Assembly (NCBI RefSeq): GCF_900112865.1
Contig: NZ_FONH01000006.1
Coordinates: 1 to 64,000 of the forward strand
Direction: 5' to 3'
Origin: Dyella marensis
Lineage (GTDB): Bacteria > Pseudomonadota > Gammaproteobacteria > Xanthomonadales > Rhodanobacteraceae
Length of the DNA: 64,000 nt
The notes under the pieces were generated by a model that saw only the letters and a program-made list of their open reading frames with translations, ran no database searches and was not told the DNA's origin. Within the stretch, counting starts at the first letter, position 1, and the number at the start of each line of letters is the position of its first letter. Positions 55,522-64,000 of the stretch are shown here, piece after piece. Made by a program: the position numbers and the translations under genes.

Positions 55522-56237
55522 TGCGCGGCCTGCTGGTGGCGATCGGCTTTCTCACGCGCATTCCGGTGCCTGCGGCGGTGTTCGACGATGCGGGTGCGCG
55601 CATGCGTTCGCTGCCCTGGTATCCGCTGGTGGGATGGATGCTCGGCGGCTTGCTTTACCTGCTGGCCTGGGCGATCCATGGCTGGCCACCGCTGCTGTCC
55701 GCCGCGCTGACGCTCGCAGCCTGGGTGGCGCTGACCGGCGCGTTGCATCTGGATGGCCTGGCCGACAGCGCCGATGCCTGGGTGGGCGGCATCGGCGATC
55801 GCGTGCGCACGCTGGCGATCATGAAGGATCCGAACTGCGGCCCGATGGGCGTGACCGCGGTGGTGCTGACCTTGCTGTTGAAGTTCGCCGCGCTGGCGAG
55901 CGCGCCGGCGTGGCCGGGCGTATGGCTGGCGCCGCTGCTGGGACGTGCCGCGTTGGTGGCGGCGTTTCTGTTCGTGCCTTACGTGCGTGCGGGCGGCATG
56001 GGCGAAGGCCTGGCCGCTTCGTCGCGCGCGGTGAATACGGCCGTGCTGGCGACGGTCGCCGTCGGTTGCCTGTTTGCGGGGCTGCGGGGCGCGGCATCGC
56101 TGATGGTCGCGATGGCGCTGTTCGTCGCATGGCGGCGCGCCTGTCTGCAGCGCCTCGGCGGCATGACCGGCGACACCTGCGGCGCACTGGCGGAGCTGAC
56201 CGAAGCCGCGGTACTGATCGCCGCGGCAACGGCGTAG
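55521..56237 (+). CDS. cobS: Adenosylcobinamide-GDP ribazoletransferase
   Basis: A 238-residue inner-membrane protein with several hydrophobic helices. It has IGFLTRIPVP, LHLDGLADSADAWVGG and MKDPNCGPMGVTAVV, typical of CobS/CobV. It joins alpha-ribazole to GDP-cobinamide, the last step. The ATG overlaps the cobC stop (TGATG). Its own stop TAG is formed by the first bases of a family B repeat. Confidence 0.95.
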   Translation: MRGLLVAIGFLTRIPVPAAVFDDAGARMRSLPWYPLVGWMLGGLLYLLAWAIHGWPPLLSAALTLAAWVALTGALHLDGLADSADAWVGGIGDRVRTLAIMKDPNCGPMGVTAVVLTLLLKFAALASAPAWPGVWLAPLLGRAALVAAFLFVPYVRAGGMGEGLAASSRAVNTAVLATVAVGCLFAGLRGAASLMVAMALFVAWRRACLQRLGGMTGDTCGALAELTEAAVLIAAATA

Positions 56238-56323
56238 GTTGGGGTGAGCGCAGCGAACCCCAACGGGCGCTAGGGCATGGCGATACGCCTGTTGGGGTTC
56301 GCTGCGCTCACCCCAACCTACGC
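56232..56323. repeat. Family B REP-like inverted pair, copy 5
   Basis: Two inverted units with a spacer of about 25 bp between convergent cobS and the TonB receptor gene. The left unit's TAG is the cobS stop codon. It probably ends the long cob transcript. Confidence 0.9.
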
Positions 56324-56330
56324 CGATCCT

Positions 56331-58766
56331 TTACCAGCGATACGCCAGCTTGCCGTACACGTACGCACCGTTGAACCCGAACGGCGAGAACACCGAATAG
56401 GGCAGGGTGCCGTTGTTGTCGTTGGCGGGGATCACCCGGTCCGGATAGGTGTTGAACACGTTGTCCGCGCCCAGGGTGAAGGTCCAGCGGTCGAGGTTGT
56501 AGTTCACCGCCAGGTCGAGCAGCCACTTGCTGGAGAAGGTCTGGTCCAGCGCCGCGGTCGTCGAGTTGTAGGAGACGAAGCTGCCGTAGCGGGTGAGCGC
56601 GCCGCTGACGCTCCAGCGGTCGACGCTGTACAGGCCGCTGAGAATCAGCTTGCTGCGCGGGGTGGTGTCGGCGAGCAGGCCGTACTGGTCGCGGCGGTCG
56701 ATGCGCTTGAGGTTCAGGCCCAGCGCGTTGAGCGCGGCGGGATTGGTCTTGACGTCGGTGACCTTGTTCTTGTTGTAGTTGTAGCTCAGCGTGGCCTGCA
56801 GCGTGCCGGCTTGCCCCAGGTCGAACAGATAGCTGCCGACCAGGTCCACGCCGCGCGTGCGCGTGTTCACCGCATTGGTGAAGTAGGCGATGCCGCTGTA
56901 GTTGAGATCGGTGACGCCATTGGCGACCAGGTAGTTGTGCACCGCCGCCGAGTTGGTGGCCAGGTTGCTGGACAGCACGATGCGGTTGTCGATGGTGATC
57001 TGGTACACGTCGATGCTGAGGTTGAGCGGGTCGATCGGGTTCCACACCGCGCCGGCGGTGAAGTTGCGCGACTTCTCAGGCTTCAGCGGCTCGCCGCCCA
57101 GCAAGGTGGCGACCTTGCTGGTGGAAGGCACGATGCCGGTGTTGTAGATGCCCTGCGGCAGGCCCAGCGAATTGCCCGCGCCGAAGAACAGCGAGGAGAT
57201 GTACGAGTAGTTCTGCTGCGCCAGCGAGGGCGCGCGGAAGCCGGTGGAGGCGCTGCCGCGCAGGGCGAAGCGGTCGGTGAAGTCGTAGCGCAGCGCCAGC
57301 GCGCCCGACGTGGTGGTGCCGAAGTCGTTGTAGTCCTCGTGGCGCACGGCCAGCGAGGTGCCGAGCTTGTCGGTGAGGTTGGTTTCCAGGCTCACGTACT
57401 CGGCCACGTCATGGCGCGAATGCGAGCCGGCATTCGCCGGCTGGAAGCCGCCGAAGCCCTGCGCGCCGCCGGACGTGCCCGAGGTGCCGGTGTAGTACGA
57501 GGCCACGTCGCCGGCATCGATCTTGTAGGTCTGCCGCAGGTATTCGGCGCCGAACGCCAGCGTCACCGGATTAGGCAGCCAGCTGGTGGAGAACTCCTTG
57601 GCGATGTCCACGTCGAGCGCCTGCTGCGAAGCGGACAGGATGCCGTCGTGGAAGCTGGTGGGGCTGGAGCCGAAGTCGTGCAGGTAGGCGCGGTTGACGC
57701 TGTTGTTGGTGGCATAGGACACGCGGTTGCCGCCGTAGTTGGCGCTGACGTCCCAGCGCCAGCCGCCGCCGGTCTTGCCGCGTATGCCGACCACCAGCGA
57801 CTGGTCCAGCGAATCGGAGTTCTCCAGCGGCAGGTAGCCGTTGGGATAGATCGACGGCACCGAGTTGCTGTTGGCCAGGTTGCGGAAGAACGCCGGCGAG
57901 GTGCTGTCGCGCTTGCCGATATGGCCGAACGCGTACAGCTCCGCCGATTCGCCGAGCTTGTACTGGCCGTTGAGGAACAGGTTGTGATCGCCCACTTCCG
58001 GATCGCCGTAGCGCTGGGTGGTACCTTCCCAGGCGCGGGTGCGGTTGGGGCCGGCGCGGTTGCTGTAGTCCTGGTGGCCGTCCTGCAGGGTGAAGCGCAG
58101 CCAGCCCTGGTCGTTGTTCAGCGGCAGGCCGAAGCTGGCCGAACCCTTCCATTGCCGGCCGTCGCCGGCCGAGTACTGGCCGCCGCTCAGTTCCACCGCG
58201 CCGCCGTCGGCGCCGCCCTTGAGCACGATGTTGATCACGCCGGCGATGGCATCGGAGCCGTACTGCGCCGAGGCGCCGTCGCGCAGCACTTCGATGTGGT
58301 CGATCGCCGCCATCGGGATGGTGTTGAGGTCCACCGCCTGCGAGCCGCGGCCCAGCACGCCGTTGGTCAGCAGGATCGCGCCGGGATGCCAGCGCTTGCC
58401 GTTCACCAGCACCAGCACCTGGTCGGGCGAAAGGCCGCGCAACTGGGCGGGGCGCTGCGAATCGGCGGTGTCGGCCGCGGCCGGGCGCGGGAAGGTGAGC
58501 GAGGGAATGATGCGCGACAGCGCGGTGGACAGCTCGGTGGTGCCGCTCTGCTGCAGGACCTTGGCCGAGACCACGTCGATCGGCGTGAGCGAGCTGCTCT
58601 CCGTGCGGTTGTCGGCGCGCGTGCCGGTGACGATCACCGTGCTCAGGTTCTTGGCCTTGTCGGGGGCCGGTGTGGGCGTGGCGTTCTGGCCGCTGTCCTG
58701 GGCGGCGGCGCCGGCGGACAGGGCCAGCAGCAGGGCGGAGGCGAGCGTGCGGTAGCGCAGATGCAT
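56331..58766 (-). CDS. TonB-dependent receptor of unknown substrate
   Basis: An 811-residue receptor. The signal peptide ends at AGAAAQ; a Pro/Thr-rich spacer is followed by STVIVTGTRADNRT, the plug with LRGLSPDQVLVLVNGKRWHPGA and VLRDGASAQYGSDAIAGVINIV, and a barrel ending YVYGKLAYRW with terminal Trp. GAGG lies 9 nt before the chosen ATG; the ATG seven codons upstream lacks an SD. It is convergent to the cob operon but has no riboswitch, so a link with B12 is not shown. A promoter with two palindromes stands upstream. Confidence 0.9.
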   Translation of the reverse strand: MHLRYRTLASALLLALSAGAAAQDSGQNATPTPAPDKAKNLSTVIVTGTRADNRTESSSLTPIDVVSAKVLQQSGTTELSTALSRIIPSLTFPRPAAADTADSQRPAQLRGLSPDQVLVLVNGKRWHPGAILLTNGVLGRGSQAVDLNTIPMAAIDHIEVLRDGASAQYGSDAIAGVINIVLKGGADGGAVELSGGQYSAGDGRQWKGSASFGLPLNNDQGWLRFTLQDGHQDYSNRAGPNRTRAWEGTTQRYGDPEVGDHNLFLNGQYKLGESAELYAFGHIGKRDSTSPAFFRNLANSNSVPSIYPNGYLPLENSDSLDQSLVVGIRGKTGGGWRWDVSANYGGNRVSYATNNSVNRAYLHDFGSSPTSFHDGILSASQQALDVDIAKEFSTSWLPNPVTLAFGAEYLRQTYKIDAGDVASYYTGTSGTSGGAQGFGGFQPANAGSHSRHDVAEYVSLETNLTDKLGTSLAVRHEDYNDFGTTTSGALALRYDFTDRFALRGSASTGFRAPSLAQQNYSYISSLFFGAGNSLGLPQGIYNTGIVPSTSKVATLLGGEPLKPEKSRNFTAGAVWNPIDPLNLSIDVYQITIDNRIVLSSNLATNSAAVHNYLVANGVTDLNYSGIAYFTNAVNTRTRGVDLVGSYLFDLGQAGTLQATLSYNYNKNKVTDVKTNPAALNALGLNLKRIDRRDQYGLLADTTPRSKLILSGLYSVDRWSVSGALTRYGSFVSYNSTTAALDQTFSSKWLLDLAVNYNLDRWTFTLGADNVFNTYPDRVIPANDNNGTLPYSVFSPFGFNGAYVYGKLAYRW

Positions 58767-58822
58767 CTGAACTTCCCTCTTCGTCATGATTTGTTGCGAT
58801 GCGTCAATGCAGGCTAGACCCC

Positions 58823-58854
58823 GCGTCGACGCTTCGTCAATAGCCGTCTAGACG
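58823..58854 (-). promoter_or_regulatory. Candidate promoter flanked by two palindromes
   Basis: Two perfect 10-bp palindromes, GCGTCGACGC (58823-58832) and CGTCTAGACG (58845-58854), are centred 22 bp apart, two helix turns. Between them on the minus strand is TTGACG, a good -35. A -10 candidate (TCTAGC) follows 16 bp on. The layout suggests an operator pair over the receptor promoter. Confidence 0.45.
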
Positions 58855-59016
58855 TCCATCTCTCCGCGCGCTCCTCGTGGCGGGGCGGCGGAAAGGCGTC
58901 GTCGCCTCCCCCCTGCCGGCCAGCATGCCCGTGCGGGCCGGACATTGAAATCCCGCGATCCGACTCGATAATGGCGAGCTGCCGGTCCTCGCGCCGGCCC
59001 GGAACACGGAGCCACC

Positions 59017-59310
59017 ATGCCTATCTATGAATTCGAATGCGGCGGCTGCGGCCATCGTTTCGACCGCCTGCAGAAGATGTCCGACGCCGACCCCAGCGCC
59101 TGCCCCCAGTGCGCGGCGGACGGCACCGTCCAGCGCCGCCTGAGCGCGCCCCAGTTCCGCCTGGCCGGCGGCGGCTGGTACGAGACCGACTTCAAGAAGG
59201 ACGGCGACAAGAAGCGCAACCTGGCCGGCGACAACGCCGCCGCGCCAGCTCCGGCTCCGGCGGCGGCTCCGGCGCCGGCCCCCGCGCCGGCTCCCGCCAG
59301 CGGCGACTGA
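59017..59310 (+). CDS. FmdB-type zinc-ribbon protein
   Basis: A 97-residue protein starting MPIYEFECGGCGHRFDRLQK, with the second Cys pair in CPQC; this is the FmdB/CxxC-ribbon family. The C-terminal quarter is an Ala-Pro repeat tail. Function unknown; related genes are found upstream of aspS in many proteobacteria. Good position relative to aspS. Confidence 0.93.
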   Translation: MPIYEFECGGCGHRFDRLQKMSDADPSACPQCAADGTVQRRLSAPQFRLAGGGWYETDFKKDGDKKRNLAGDNAAAPAPAPAAAPAPAPAPAPASGD

Positions 59311-59418
59311 ACCGGCGGCAATGGCTCGAAATTTCCGGCGCTCGAATCGCAAAATATTCAAGCGCGGTTGCCTTCCCTGCGATAGCGTGGCGCCACCTTC
59401 AACACTGGGCGGTATCCA

Positions 59419-59970
59419 ATGAGCGCTATCGGCAAGGGGATGTGGGCGGCGATCGCGATCGCCGCGGGAATGGCTTCCATGGCGGCGCCGACCGCGCACG
59501 CCCAATGGGACCAGGGTTCGATCAATTGCTCCAGCAACGACGGGCGCTTCGTCCGCTGCCGCACGCCGTGGCCGGCCTCGCAGCTGTCCAGGCAGCTCTC
59601 GGATACGCGCTGTGTCTATGGCCAGACCTGGGGCAACGACCGCGGCAGCGTCTGGGTCGACCGCGGTTGCCGCGCCAATTTCGAGCCGGCGCGCGGCGGT
59701 GGCTGGGGCGGCGGCTGGGGTGGCGACCGTCCCGGCTGGGGTGACGATCGCCCGGGCTGGGGCGACGATTCGGCCCAGGTGCGCTGCGACAGCAATGGCA
59801 ACCGCCGCCAGTACTGCCCGATCGACCTGGGGCGCGGCGGCCGGGTCCGCCTGGTGCGCCGCCTGTCCGATTCGCCCTGCCGCGAAGGCGACACCTGGGG
59901 CTGGGATCGCCGCGGCGTGTGGGTGGACGAAGGCTGCCGCGCGATCTTCCAGATCGACCGCCGCTGGTAA
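59419..59970 (+). CDS. Secreted DUF3011 protein with internal duplication
   Basis: A 183-residue protein with a signal peptide ending at PTAHAQ. Two DUF3011 modules (about 30-90 and 120-183) share the pattern CxSNxGRxxxC, RQLSDTRC/RRLSDSPC, G-x-TWG-x-DRxx-VWVD-x-GCRA. Each has about four Cys. A Gly/Trp/Asp linker (GWGGGWGGDRPGWGDDRPGWG) joins them. Probable envelope protein; function unknown. Confidence 0.88.
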   Translation: MSAIGKGMWAAIAIAAGMASMAAPTAHAQWDQGSINCSSNDGRFVRCRTPWPASQLSRQLSDTRCVYGQTWGNDRGSVWVDRGCRANFEPARGGGWGGGWGGDRPGWGDDRPGWGDDSAQVRCDSNGNRRQYCPIDLGRGGRVRLVRRLSDSPCREGDTWGWDRRGVWVDEGCRAIFQIDRRW

Positions 59971-59987
59971 GCCGGCGGCGTCGGTCG

Positions 59988-60081
59988 GCGTAGGTTGGGG
60001 TGAGCGCAGCGAACCCCAACAAGCGTCCCGCTGCACCGTAACGCCCGTTGGGGTTCGCCTTCGGCTCACCCCAACCTACGC
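59988..60081. repeat. Family B REP-like inverted pair, copy 6
   Basis: Two inverted units with a spacer of about 30 bp, 18 bp after the DUF3011 stop. It separates that gene from aspS, which is transcribed in the same direction, so here it does not lie between convergent genes. Confidence 0.88.
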
Positions 60082-60158
60082 CCCTCGTTGAGGGGCTGCT
60101 ACCATTCCGGGTCCTTTTCACGTCTCACGCCGCCAAGGCGGCCCGGAGTTCCAAGCGC

Positions 60159-61928
60159 ATGCGCACGCATTACTGCGGCCTCATCGACGAGGCCCTGGTC
60201 GGCCAGACTGTCACCCTGTGCGGCTGGGTCAACACCATCCGCCTGCAGAGCCACGTCGCCTTCGTGGACCTGCGCGACCACGAGGGCATCGCCCAGGTGG
60301 TGGTGGAGAAGGACAACGCCGATGCGTTCGCGGTGGCCGGCGAGATCGGCTACGAGTACTGCCTGCGCGTCACCGGCACCGTGCGCAAGCGCCTGGCGGC
60401 CAACGACAAGCTCAAGACCGGCACGGTCGAGCTGCTCGCCGACAAGGTGGAGATTCTCAACGCCGCCCGTGACCTGCCGTTCGCGCTGCACGAGAACCCG
60501 AACGAGGACATGCGGATGACCTACCGCTACCTCGACCTGCGCCGCCCCGAGATGCAGCGCATGATGCGCACCCGCATCAAGCTGGTGCAGGCGCTGCGCC
60601 GTTACCTCGACGCGCGCGGCTTCCAGGACATCGAGACGCCGATCCTGACCAAGGCCACGCCGGAAGGCGCGCGCGATTACCTGGTGCCCAGCCGCGTGCA
60701 TCCGGGCCAGTTCTACGCGCTGCCGCAGTCGCCGCAGCTGTTCAAGCAGATCCTGATGATGGCCGGCTTCGACCGCTACTACCAGATCGCCCGCTGCTTC
60801 CGCGACGAAGACCTGCGCGCCGACCGCCAGCCGGAATTCACCCAGCTCGACCTGGAATTCGCCTTCGTCGAAGAACCGGACGTGCAGGACTTCGTGGAAG
60901 CACTGATCCGCCACGTGTTCAAGGAAGTGCAGGGCGTCGAGCTGGACGCCGCCTTCCCGCGCATGACCTGGGCCGAGGCCATGCGCCGCTTCGGCTCGGA
61001 CAAGCCGGACCTGCGCATCGCGCTGGAACTGGTCGATGTGGCCGACGCGCTCAAGCACGTCGAATTCAAGGTGTTCGCCGAGCCGGCCAACGATCCGGCC
61101 GGCCGCGTCGCCGCGCTGCGCCTGCCGGACGGCGCCACGCTGAGCCGCAAGGAGATCGACCAGCTCACCGAATACGTGGCCAGGTACGGCGCCAAGGGCC
61201 TGGCCTGGCTGAAGGTGGACGACCTGGCCAAGGGTCGCGAGGGCGTCAATTCGCCGGTGGCGAAGTTCCTCGACGATGCGGCGCTCGATGCGCTGCTCAA
61301 GGCCACCGGCGCGCAGAGCGGCGACATGGTCTTCGTCGGCGCCGGCAAGTGGAAGACCGTCACTGACTTCATGGGCGCGCTGCGCCTGAAGCTCGGCAAG
61401 GACCGCGGCCTGGTGGAAAACAGCTGGAAGCCGCTGTGGGTCACCGACTTCCCGATGTTCGAGTACGACGAGGAAGCGCAACGCTTCGTCGCGCTCCACC
61501 ATCCGTTCACCGCGCCGAAGGTGGACGATATCGCCGACCTGCGCGCCAATGCGGCGATCGCGGTGAGCCGCGGCTACGACATGGTGCTCAACGGCGCCGA
61601 GATCGGCGGCGGCTCGATCCGTATCCATCGTCCGGACATGCAGAGCGCGGTGTTCGAGCTGCTCGGCATCGGCGCGGAAGAGGCCGAGGCGAAGTTCGGC
61701 TTCCTGCTCAAGGCGCTGAAGTTCGGCGCGCCGCCGCACGGCGGCCTGGCCTTCGGCATCGACCGCATCGCGGCGCTGATGGCCGGCACGGAGTCGATCC
61801 GCGACGTGATCGCCTTCCCCAAGACCACCAGCGCGCAGGACCTGATGACCGATGCGCCCTCGCTGGTGCCGGACGCACAGCTGAAAGAGCTGCACGTGAA
61901 GGTGGCGGCGGAGCCGTCGAACGGTTGA
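60159..61928 (+). CDS. aspS: Aspartyl-tRNA synthetase
   Basis: A 589-residue class II synthetase (E. coli 590). It has the OB-fold anticodon domain (1-about 110), motif 2 [20 protein letters not shown] in part, the bacterial GAD insertion (about 285-420) and motif 3 [13 protein letters not shown]. The start [18 protein letters not shown] matches the family. It is cotranscribed loosely with yebC/ruvC in relatives. Confidence 0.98.
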   Translation: MRTHYCGLIDEALVGQTVTLCGWVNTIRLQSHVAFVDLRDHEGIAQVVVEKDNADAFAVAGEIGYEYCLRVTGTVRKRLAANDKLKTGTVELLADKVEILNAARDLPFALHENPNEDMRMTYRYLDLRRPEMQRMMRTRIKLVQALRRYLDARGFQDIETPILTKATPEGARDYLVPSRVHPGQFYALPQSPQLFKQILMMAGFDRYYQIARCFRDEDLRADRQPEFTQLDLEFAFVEEPDVQDFVEALIRHVFKEVQGVELDAAFPRMTWAEAMRRFGSDKPDLRIALELVDVADALKHVEFKVFAEPANDPAGRVAALRLPDGATLSRKEIDQLTEYVARYGAKGLAWLKVDDLAKGREGVNSPVAKFLDDAALDALLKATGAQSGDMVFVGAGKWKTVTDFMGALRLKLGKDRGLVENSWKPLWVTDFPMFEYDEEAQRFVALHHPFTAPKVDDIADLRANAAIAVSRGYDMVLNGAEIGGGSIRIHRPDMQSAVFELLGIGAEEAEAKFGFLLKALKFGAPPHGGLAFGIDRIAALMAGTESIRDVIAFPKTTSAQDLMTDAPSLVPDAQLKELHVKVAAEPSNG

Positions 61929-62031
61929 GCGTTCGCGCGGTCCCACAGTGGATGTGTGATGGACGGGTCAGCGCAGCCGCGCCGATCCGTCCTATCGTTG
62001 CTTGCTTTGTTCCGGACCCGCGCTGTCGCCG

Positions 62032-62688
62032 ATGACCGATCACGTAATCCTGCTGCACGGCCTGTGGATGCGCGGCTTCGCGCTGCTGATGCTGCATCGC
62101 CGCCTGATGGAAGCGGGTTTCCGCGTGCATCGCTTCGACTACATGAGCGTGGCGGCGACGCAGGAGCAGACCGTTGCCCGCCTGCACGCGCGCATGCGCG
62201 AGGCGGCGCCGGAGGGCGGGGCGGTGCACCTGGTCGGCCACAGCCTGGGCGGCCTGCTCGCCCTGCGCGCCTGCCTGGACGACCGCGACCTGCCGGCGGG
62301 ACGCATCGTCTGCCTGGGCTCCCCGCTCAAGGGCAGCGCGACGGCGCGCTCCTTCGCCAGCCTGGGCGGGCGCGGCGGCGGCGTGCTGCTGGGGCATAAC
62401 CGCGCCTTGCTGGAAAACGGCTTCGAGCAGTGGACCGGCACGCGTGAGGTGGGCGTGATCGCCGGCCGCACCCCGTTCGGCCTGGGCCACGTGCTGGGCC
62501 AGCTGGACGGCGAGCACGACGGCACCGTGGCGGTCGACGAGACGCGCCTGCCCGGCATTGCCGATCATTGCGTGGTGGAAGCCAACCACACCGGCCTGCT
62601 GTTTTCGGTGGAGACCGGGCGCCTGATCGCCGGCTTCCTGCGCGAGGGGCGCTTCGGACGCGACATGGCGGGTCGCGAAACGGCCTGA
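62032..62688 (+). CDS. Alpha/beta-hydrolase
   Basis: A 218-residue cytosolic alpha/beta-hydrolase. It has the oxyanion segment VILLHGLWMRGF and the nucleophile Ser in LVGHSLGGLLAL; a probable Asp is in LDGEHDGTVAV and His in VEANHTGLLFS. It resembles lipase- and acyltransferase-like hydrolases of the triacylglycerol-lipase group (PF05057/PGAP1-like). Substrate unknown. It lies between aspS and yebC. Confidence 0.88.
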   Translation: MTDHVILLHGLWMRGFALLMLHRRLMEAGFRVHRFDYMSVAATQEQTVARLHARMREAAPEGGAVHLVGHSLGGLLALRACLDDRDLPAGRIVCLGSPLKGSATARSFASLGGRGGGVLLGHNRALLENGFEQWTGTREVGVIAGRTPFGLGHVLGQLDGEHDGTVAVDETRLPGIADHCVVEANHTGLLFSVETGRLIAGFLREGRFGRDMAGRETA

Positions 62689-62802
62689 GAAGCCGCGCCA
62701 CGGCGGGCTTTGCGCGGCATCGCGGGACGCCCGGTTGCCAGTCCGCCATGCGGAAGGGATAAAATTCGCGCTTTCCGCACGCAGCACGCCAGGGAACACG
62801 CC

Positions 62803-63543
62803 ATGGGTAGAGGCCCGTCCATCGAAGGTCGCAAGAACGCCGAAGACGCCAAGCGCGCCAAGGTGTTCACCAAGCTGATCCGCGAGATCACCATCGCCAC
62901 CCGCGGCGGCGCGCCCGACCCGGCGGCCAATCCGCGCCTGCGCGCGGCGGTCGACAAGGCGCTGGCGGCCAACATGACCAAGGACACCATCGAGCGCGCG
63001 ATCAAGCGCGGCTCCGGTGCCGAGGGCGGCGCCGACATGCACGAGGTGCGCTATGAAGGCTACGGCCCCGCCGGCACCGCGCTGATCATCGACTGCGTCA
63101 CCGACAACCAGACCCGCACCGTCGCCGACGTGCGCGCCGCGCTCAACAAGAACGGCGGCAACATGGGCACCTCCAACTCGGTGGCGTTCCAGTTCACCCG
63201 CGTGGGCCAGGTGCTGGTGCATACCGGCGGCGACGCCGAGGTCGAGGCGAAGCTGGAGGAATCGGCGATCGAGCACAACGCCGAGGACATCGTGATCGAG
63301 AACGGCATCGGCAGCGTGCTGCTGGCGGCCGACCCGATCGCGGTGGAAGCCATGCGCAAGGCGCTGGTCGCGGCCGGCTTCGAGGTCGACGGTTCCGACG
63401 TGGTGATGCGCCCGAACGGCCCGCTGGTCACCCCGTCCGGCGAAGCGCTGGAGCAGTTCGAGAAACTGCTGGAGCGCCTGAACGGCCTGGACGACGTCGA
63501 CGAGGTCTATCACAACGCCGTGCTGCCGGCCGGGGATGCGTAA
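62803..63543 (+). CDS. YebC/PmpR-family transcriptional or translational regulator
   Basis: A 246-residue YebC protein. The N-terminus MGRGPSIEGRKNAEDAKRAK is the variant seen in Xanthomonadales in place of MAGHSKWANIQHRK; KVFTKLIREITIA, GYGPAGTALIIDCVTDN and NGGNMGTSNSVAFQF follow. YebC proteins bind DNA or ribosomes; recent work links them to poly-Pro translation. It precedes ruvC, as in E. coli. Confidence 0.96.
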   Translation: MGRGPSIEGRKNAEDAKRAKVFTKLIREITIATRGGAPDPAANPRLRAAVDKALAANMTKDTIERAIKRGSGAEGGADMHEVRYEGYGPAGTALIIDCVTDNQTRTVADVRAALNKNGGNMGTSNSVAFQFTRVGQVLVHTGGDAEVEAKLEESAIEHNAEDIVIENGIGSVLLAADPIAVEAMRKALVAAGFEVDGSDVVMRPNGPLVTPSGEALEQFEKLLERLNGLDDVDEVYHNAVLPAGDA

Positions 63544-63594
63544 GGCCCATCCGGGCTTTATGCAACCACGCCTTGCTTCGGTAGCGCCGCGGTC

Positions 63595-64000
63595 ATGACA
63601 CGCATCATCGGCATCGATCCCGGCAGCCAGCGCACCGGCATAGGCATCATCGACGTGGATGGCACGGGCAAGCTTGCGCATGTTTTCCACGGCGCGCTGG
63701 CAGTGGCCGGCGAGGCCAGTTTCCCGTTGCGCCTGAAACGCATCTTTGACGAGCTGTGTGACATCATCGCCGAGCATCGGCCGGAGGAATGCGGCATCGA
63801 ACGCGTATTCATGGCGCGCAACGCCGATTCGGCGCTGAAGCTTGGGCAGGCAAGGGGTGCCGCGATCTGCGCGGTGGTCAGCCGGGGAATCGCGGTGCAC
63901 GAATATGCGGCGACGGAAGTGAAGCAATCGGTGGTCGGCAGCGGCCGTGGCGACAAGACCCAGGTGCAGCACATGATCGGCGTATTGCTCGGCCTGAAGG
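63595..64000 (+). CDS. ruvC: Holliday-junction resolvase RuvC (cut by window end)
   Basis: The first 135 codons of RuvC; the gene runs past the window end. The catalytic Asp is in [16 protein letters not shown] (residue 7) and Glu in [23 protein letters not shown]. RuvC cleaves Holliday junctions in the RuvABC complex. It lies 51 bp after yebC. Confidence 0.97.
   Translation, partial: MTRIIGIDPGSQRTGIGIIDVDGTGKLAHVFHGALAVAGEASFPLRLKRIFDELCDIIAEHRPEECGIERVFMARNADSALKLGQARGAAICAVVSRGIAVHEYAATEVKQSVVGSGRGDKTQVQHMIGVLLGLK

Noticed and set aside
58845-58854. CGTCTAGACG as a MetJ box
   Set aside because: Only about one and a half box units are present, and the neighbouring gene is a receptor with no methionine link; MetJ is not expected in this order.
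63541-63565. GGCCC/GGGCT hairpin between yebC and ruvC as a terminator
   Set aside because: Four or five pairs only, with two or three T; the two genes are more likely cotranscribed.

Overview
The window is a GC-rich, densely packed stretch of chromosome from a gammaproteobacterium. The gene content and order (sucCD beside pilS, bamD/rluD/pgeF/clpB, fmdB/aspS/yebC/ruvC, many TonB-dependent receptors, Csu-type SCPU pili, a btuB-cob operon) point to the Xanthomonadales (Lysobacterales), most likely the Rhodanobacteraceae (Dyella/Rhodanobacter/Luteibacter-like). That placement is inference from gene content; no rRNA gene is present. I found no tRNA, rRNA, CRISPR array, prophage or transposase.

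Layout. 0.2-4.1 kb: a three-gene phosphorelay cluster (CHASE3 histidine kinase, single-domain receiver, REC-kinase-REC hybrid). 4.2-5.6 kb: pilR. 5.7-19.3 kb: an alpha-glucoside/trehalose-type utilisation locus on the minus strand (GH65 phosphorylase fused to beta-phosphoglucomutase, TonB receptor, MFS transporter, secreted GH65, secreted GH37 trehalase, esterase), faced by a divergent lacI with a 46-bp palindromic operator between them. 19.5-21.1 kb: pilS, so the sugar locus lies between the two genes of the PilS/PilR system. 21.5-23.6 kb: sucCD. 23.8-28.6 kb: an archaic (Csu-type) chaperone-usher operon with a very small pilin-like gene. 28.7-30.5 kb: divergent argP/argO. 30.6-33.3 kb: nadE, a structured leader with a 20-codon ORF, and a GNAT acetyltransferase. 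33.4-36.0 kb and 40.4-43.0 kb: bamD, rluD, pgeF and clpB, with an otsB-GH15-otsA trehalose-synthesis cassette inserted between pgeF and clpB. 43.2-45.2 kb: a Tat-exported phospholipase C-type enzyme. 45.3-56.2 kb: a cobalamin riboswitch followed by a ten-gene operon (btuB, btuM-like, cobO, cobB, cbiB, cobD, cobQ, cobU, cobT, cobC, cobS in tight or overlapping order) for B12 uptake, late corrinoid assembly and nucleotide-loop attachment. 56.3-58.8 kb: another TonB receptor. 59.0-64.0 kb: fmdB, a DUF3011 protein, aspS, a small alpha/beta hydrolase, yebC and the start of ruvC.

Two families of intergenic repeats punctuate the window. Family A is about 120 bp with three hairpins (five copies). Family B is a REP-like inverted pair (six copies), nearly always right at stop codons; in one case a single 41-bp-arm palindrome carries the stop codons of both lacI and pilS. 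Both the sugar locus and the ots cassette are bordered by such repeats.

The most interesting items are the split pilS/pilR pair with the LacI-controlled sugar operon reading toward pilR, the unusual double-core lacI operator and coupled mini-ORF, the miniature SCPU pilin-like protein, the leader peptide upstream of the GNAT gene, and the riboswitch whose expression platform visibly sequesters the btuB ribosome-binding site.
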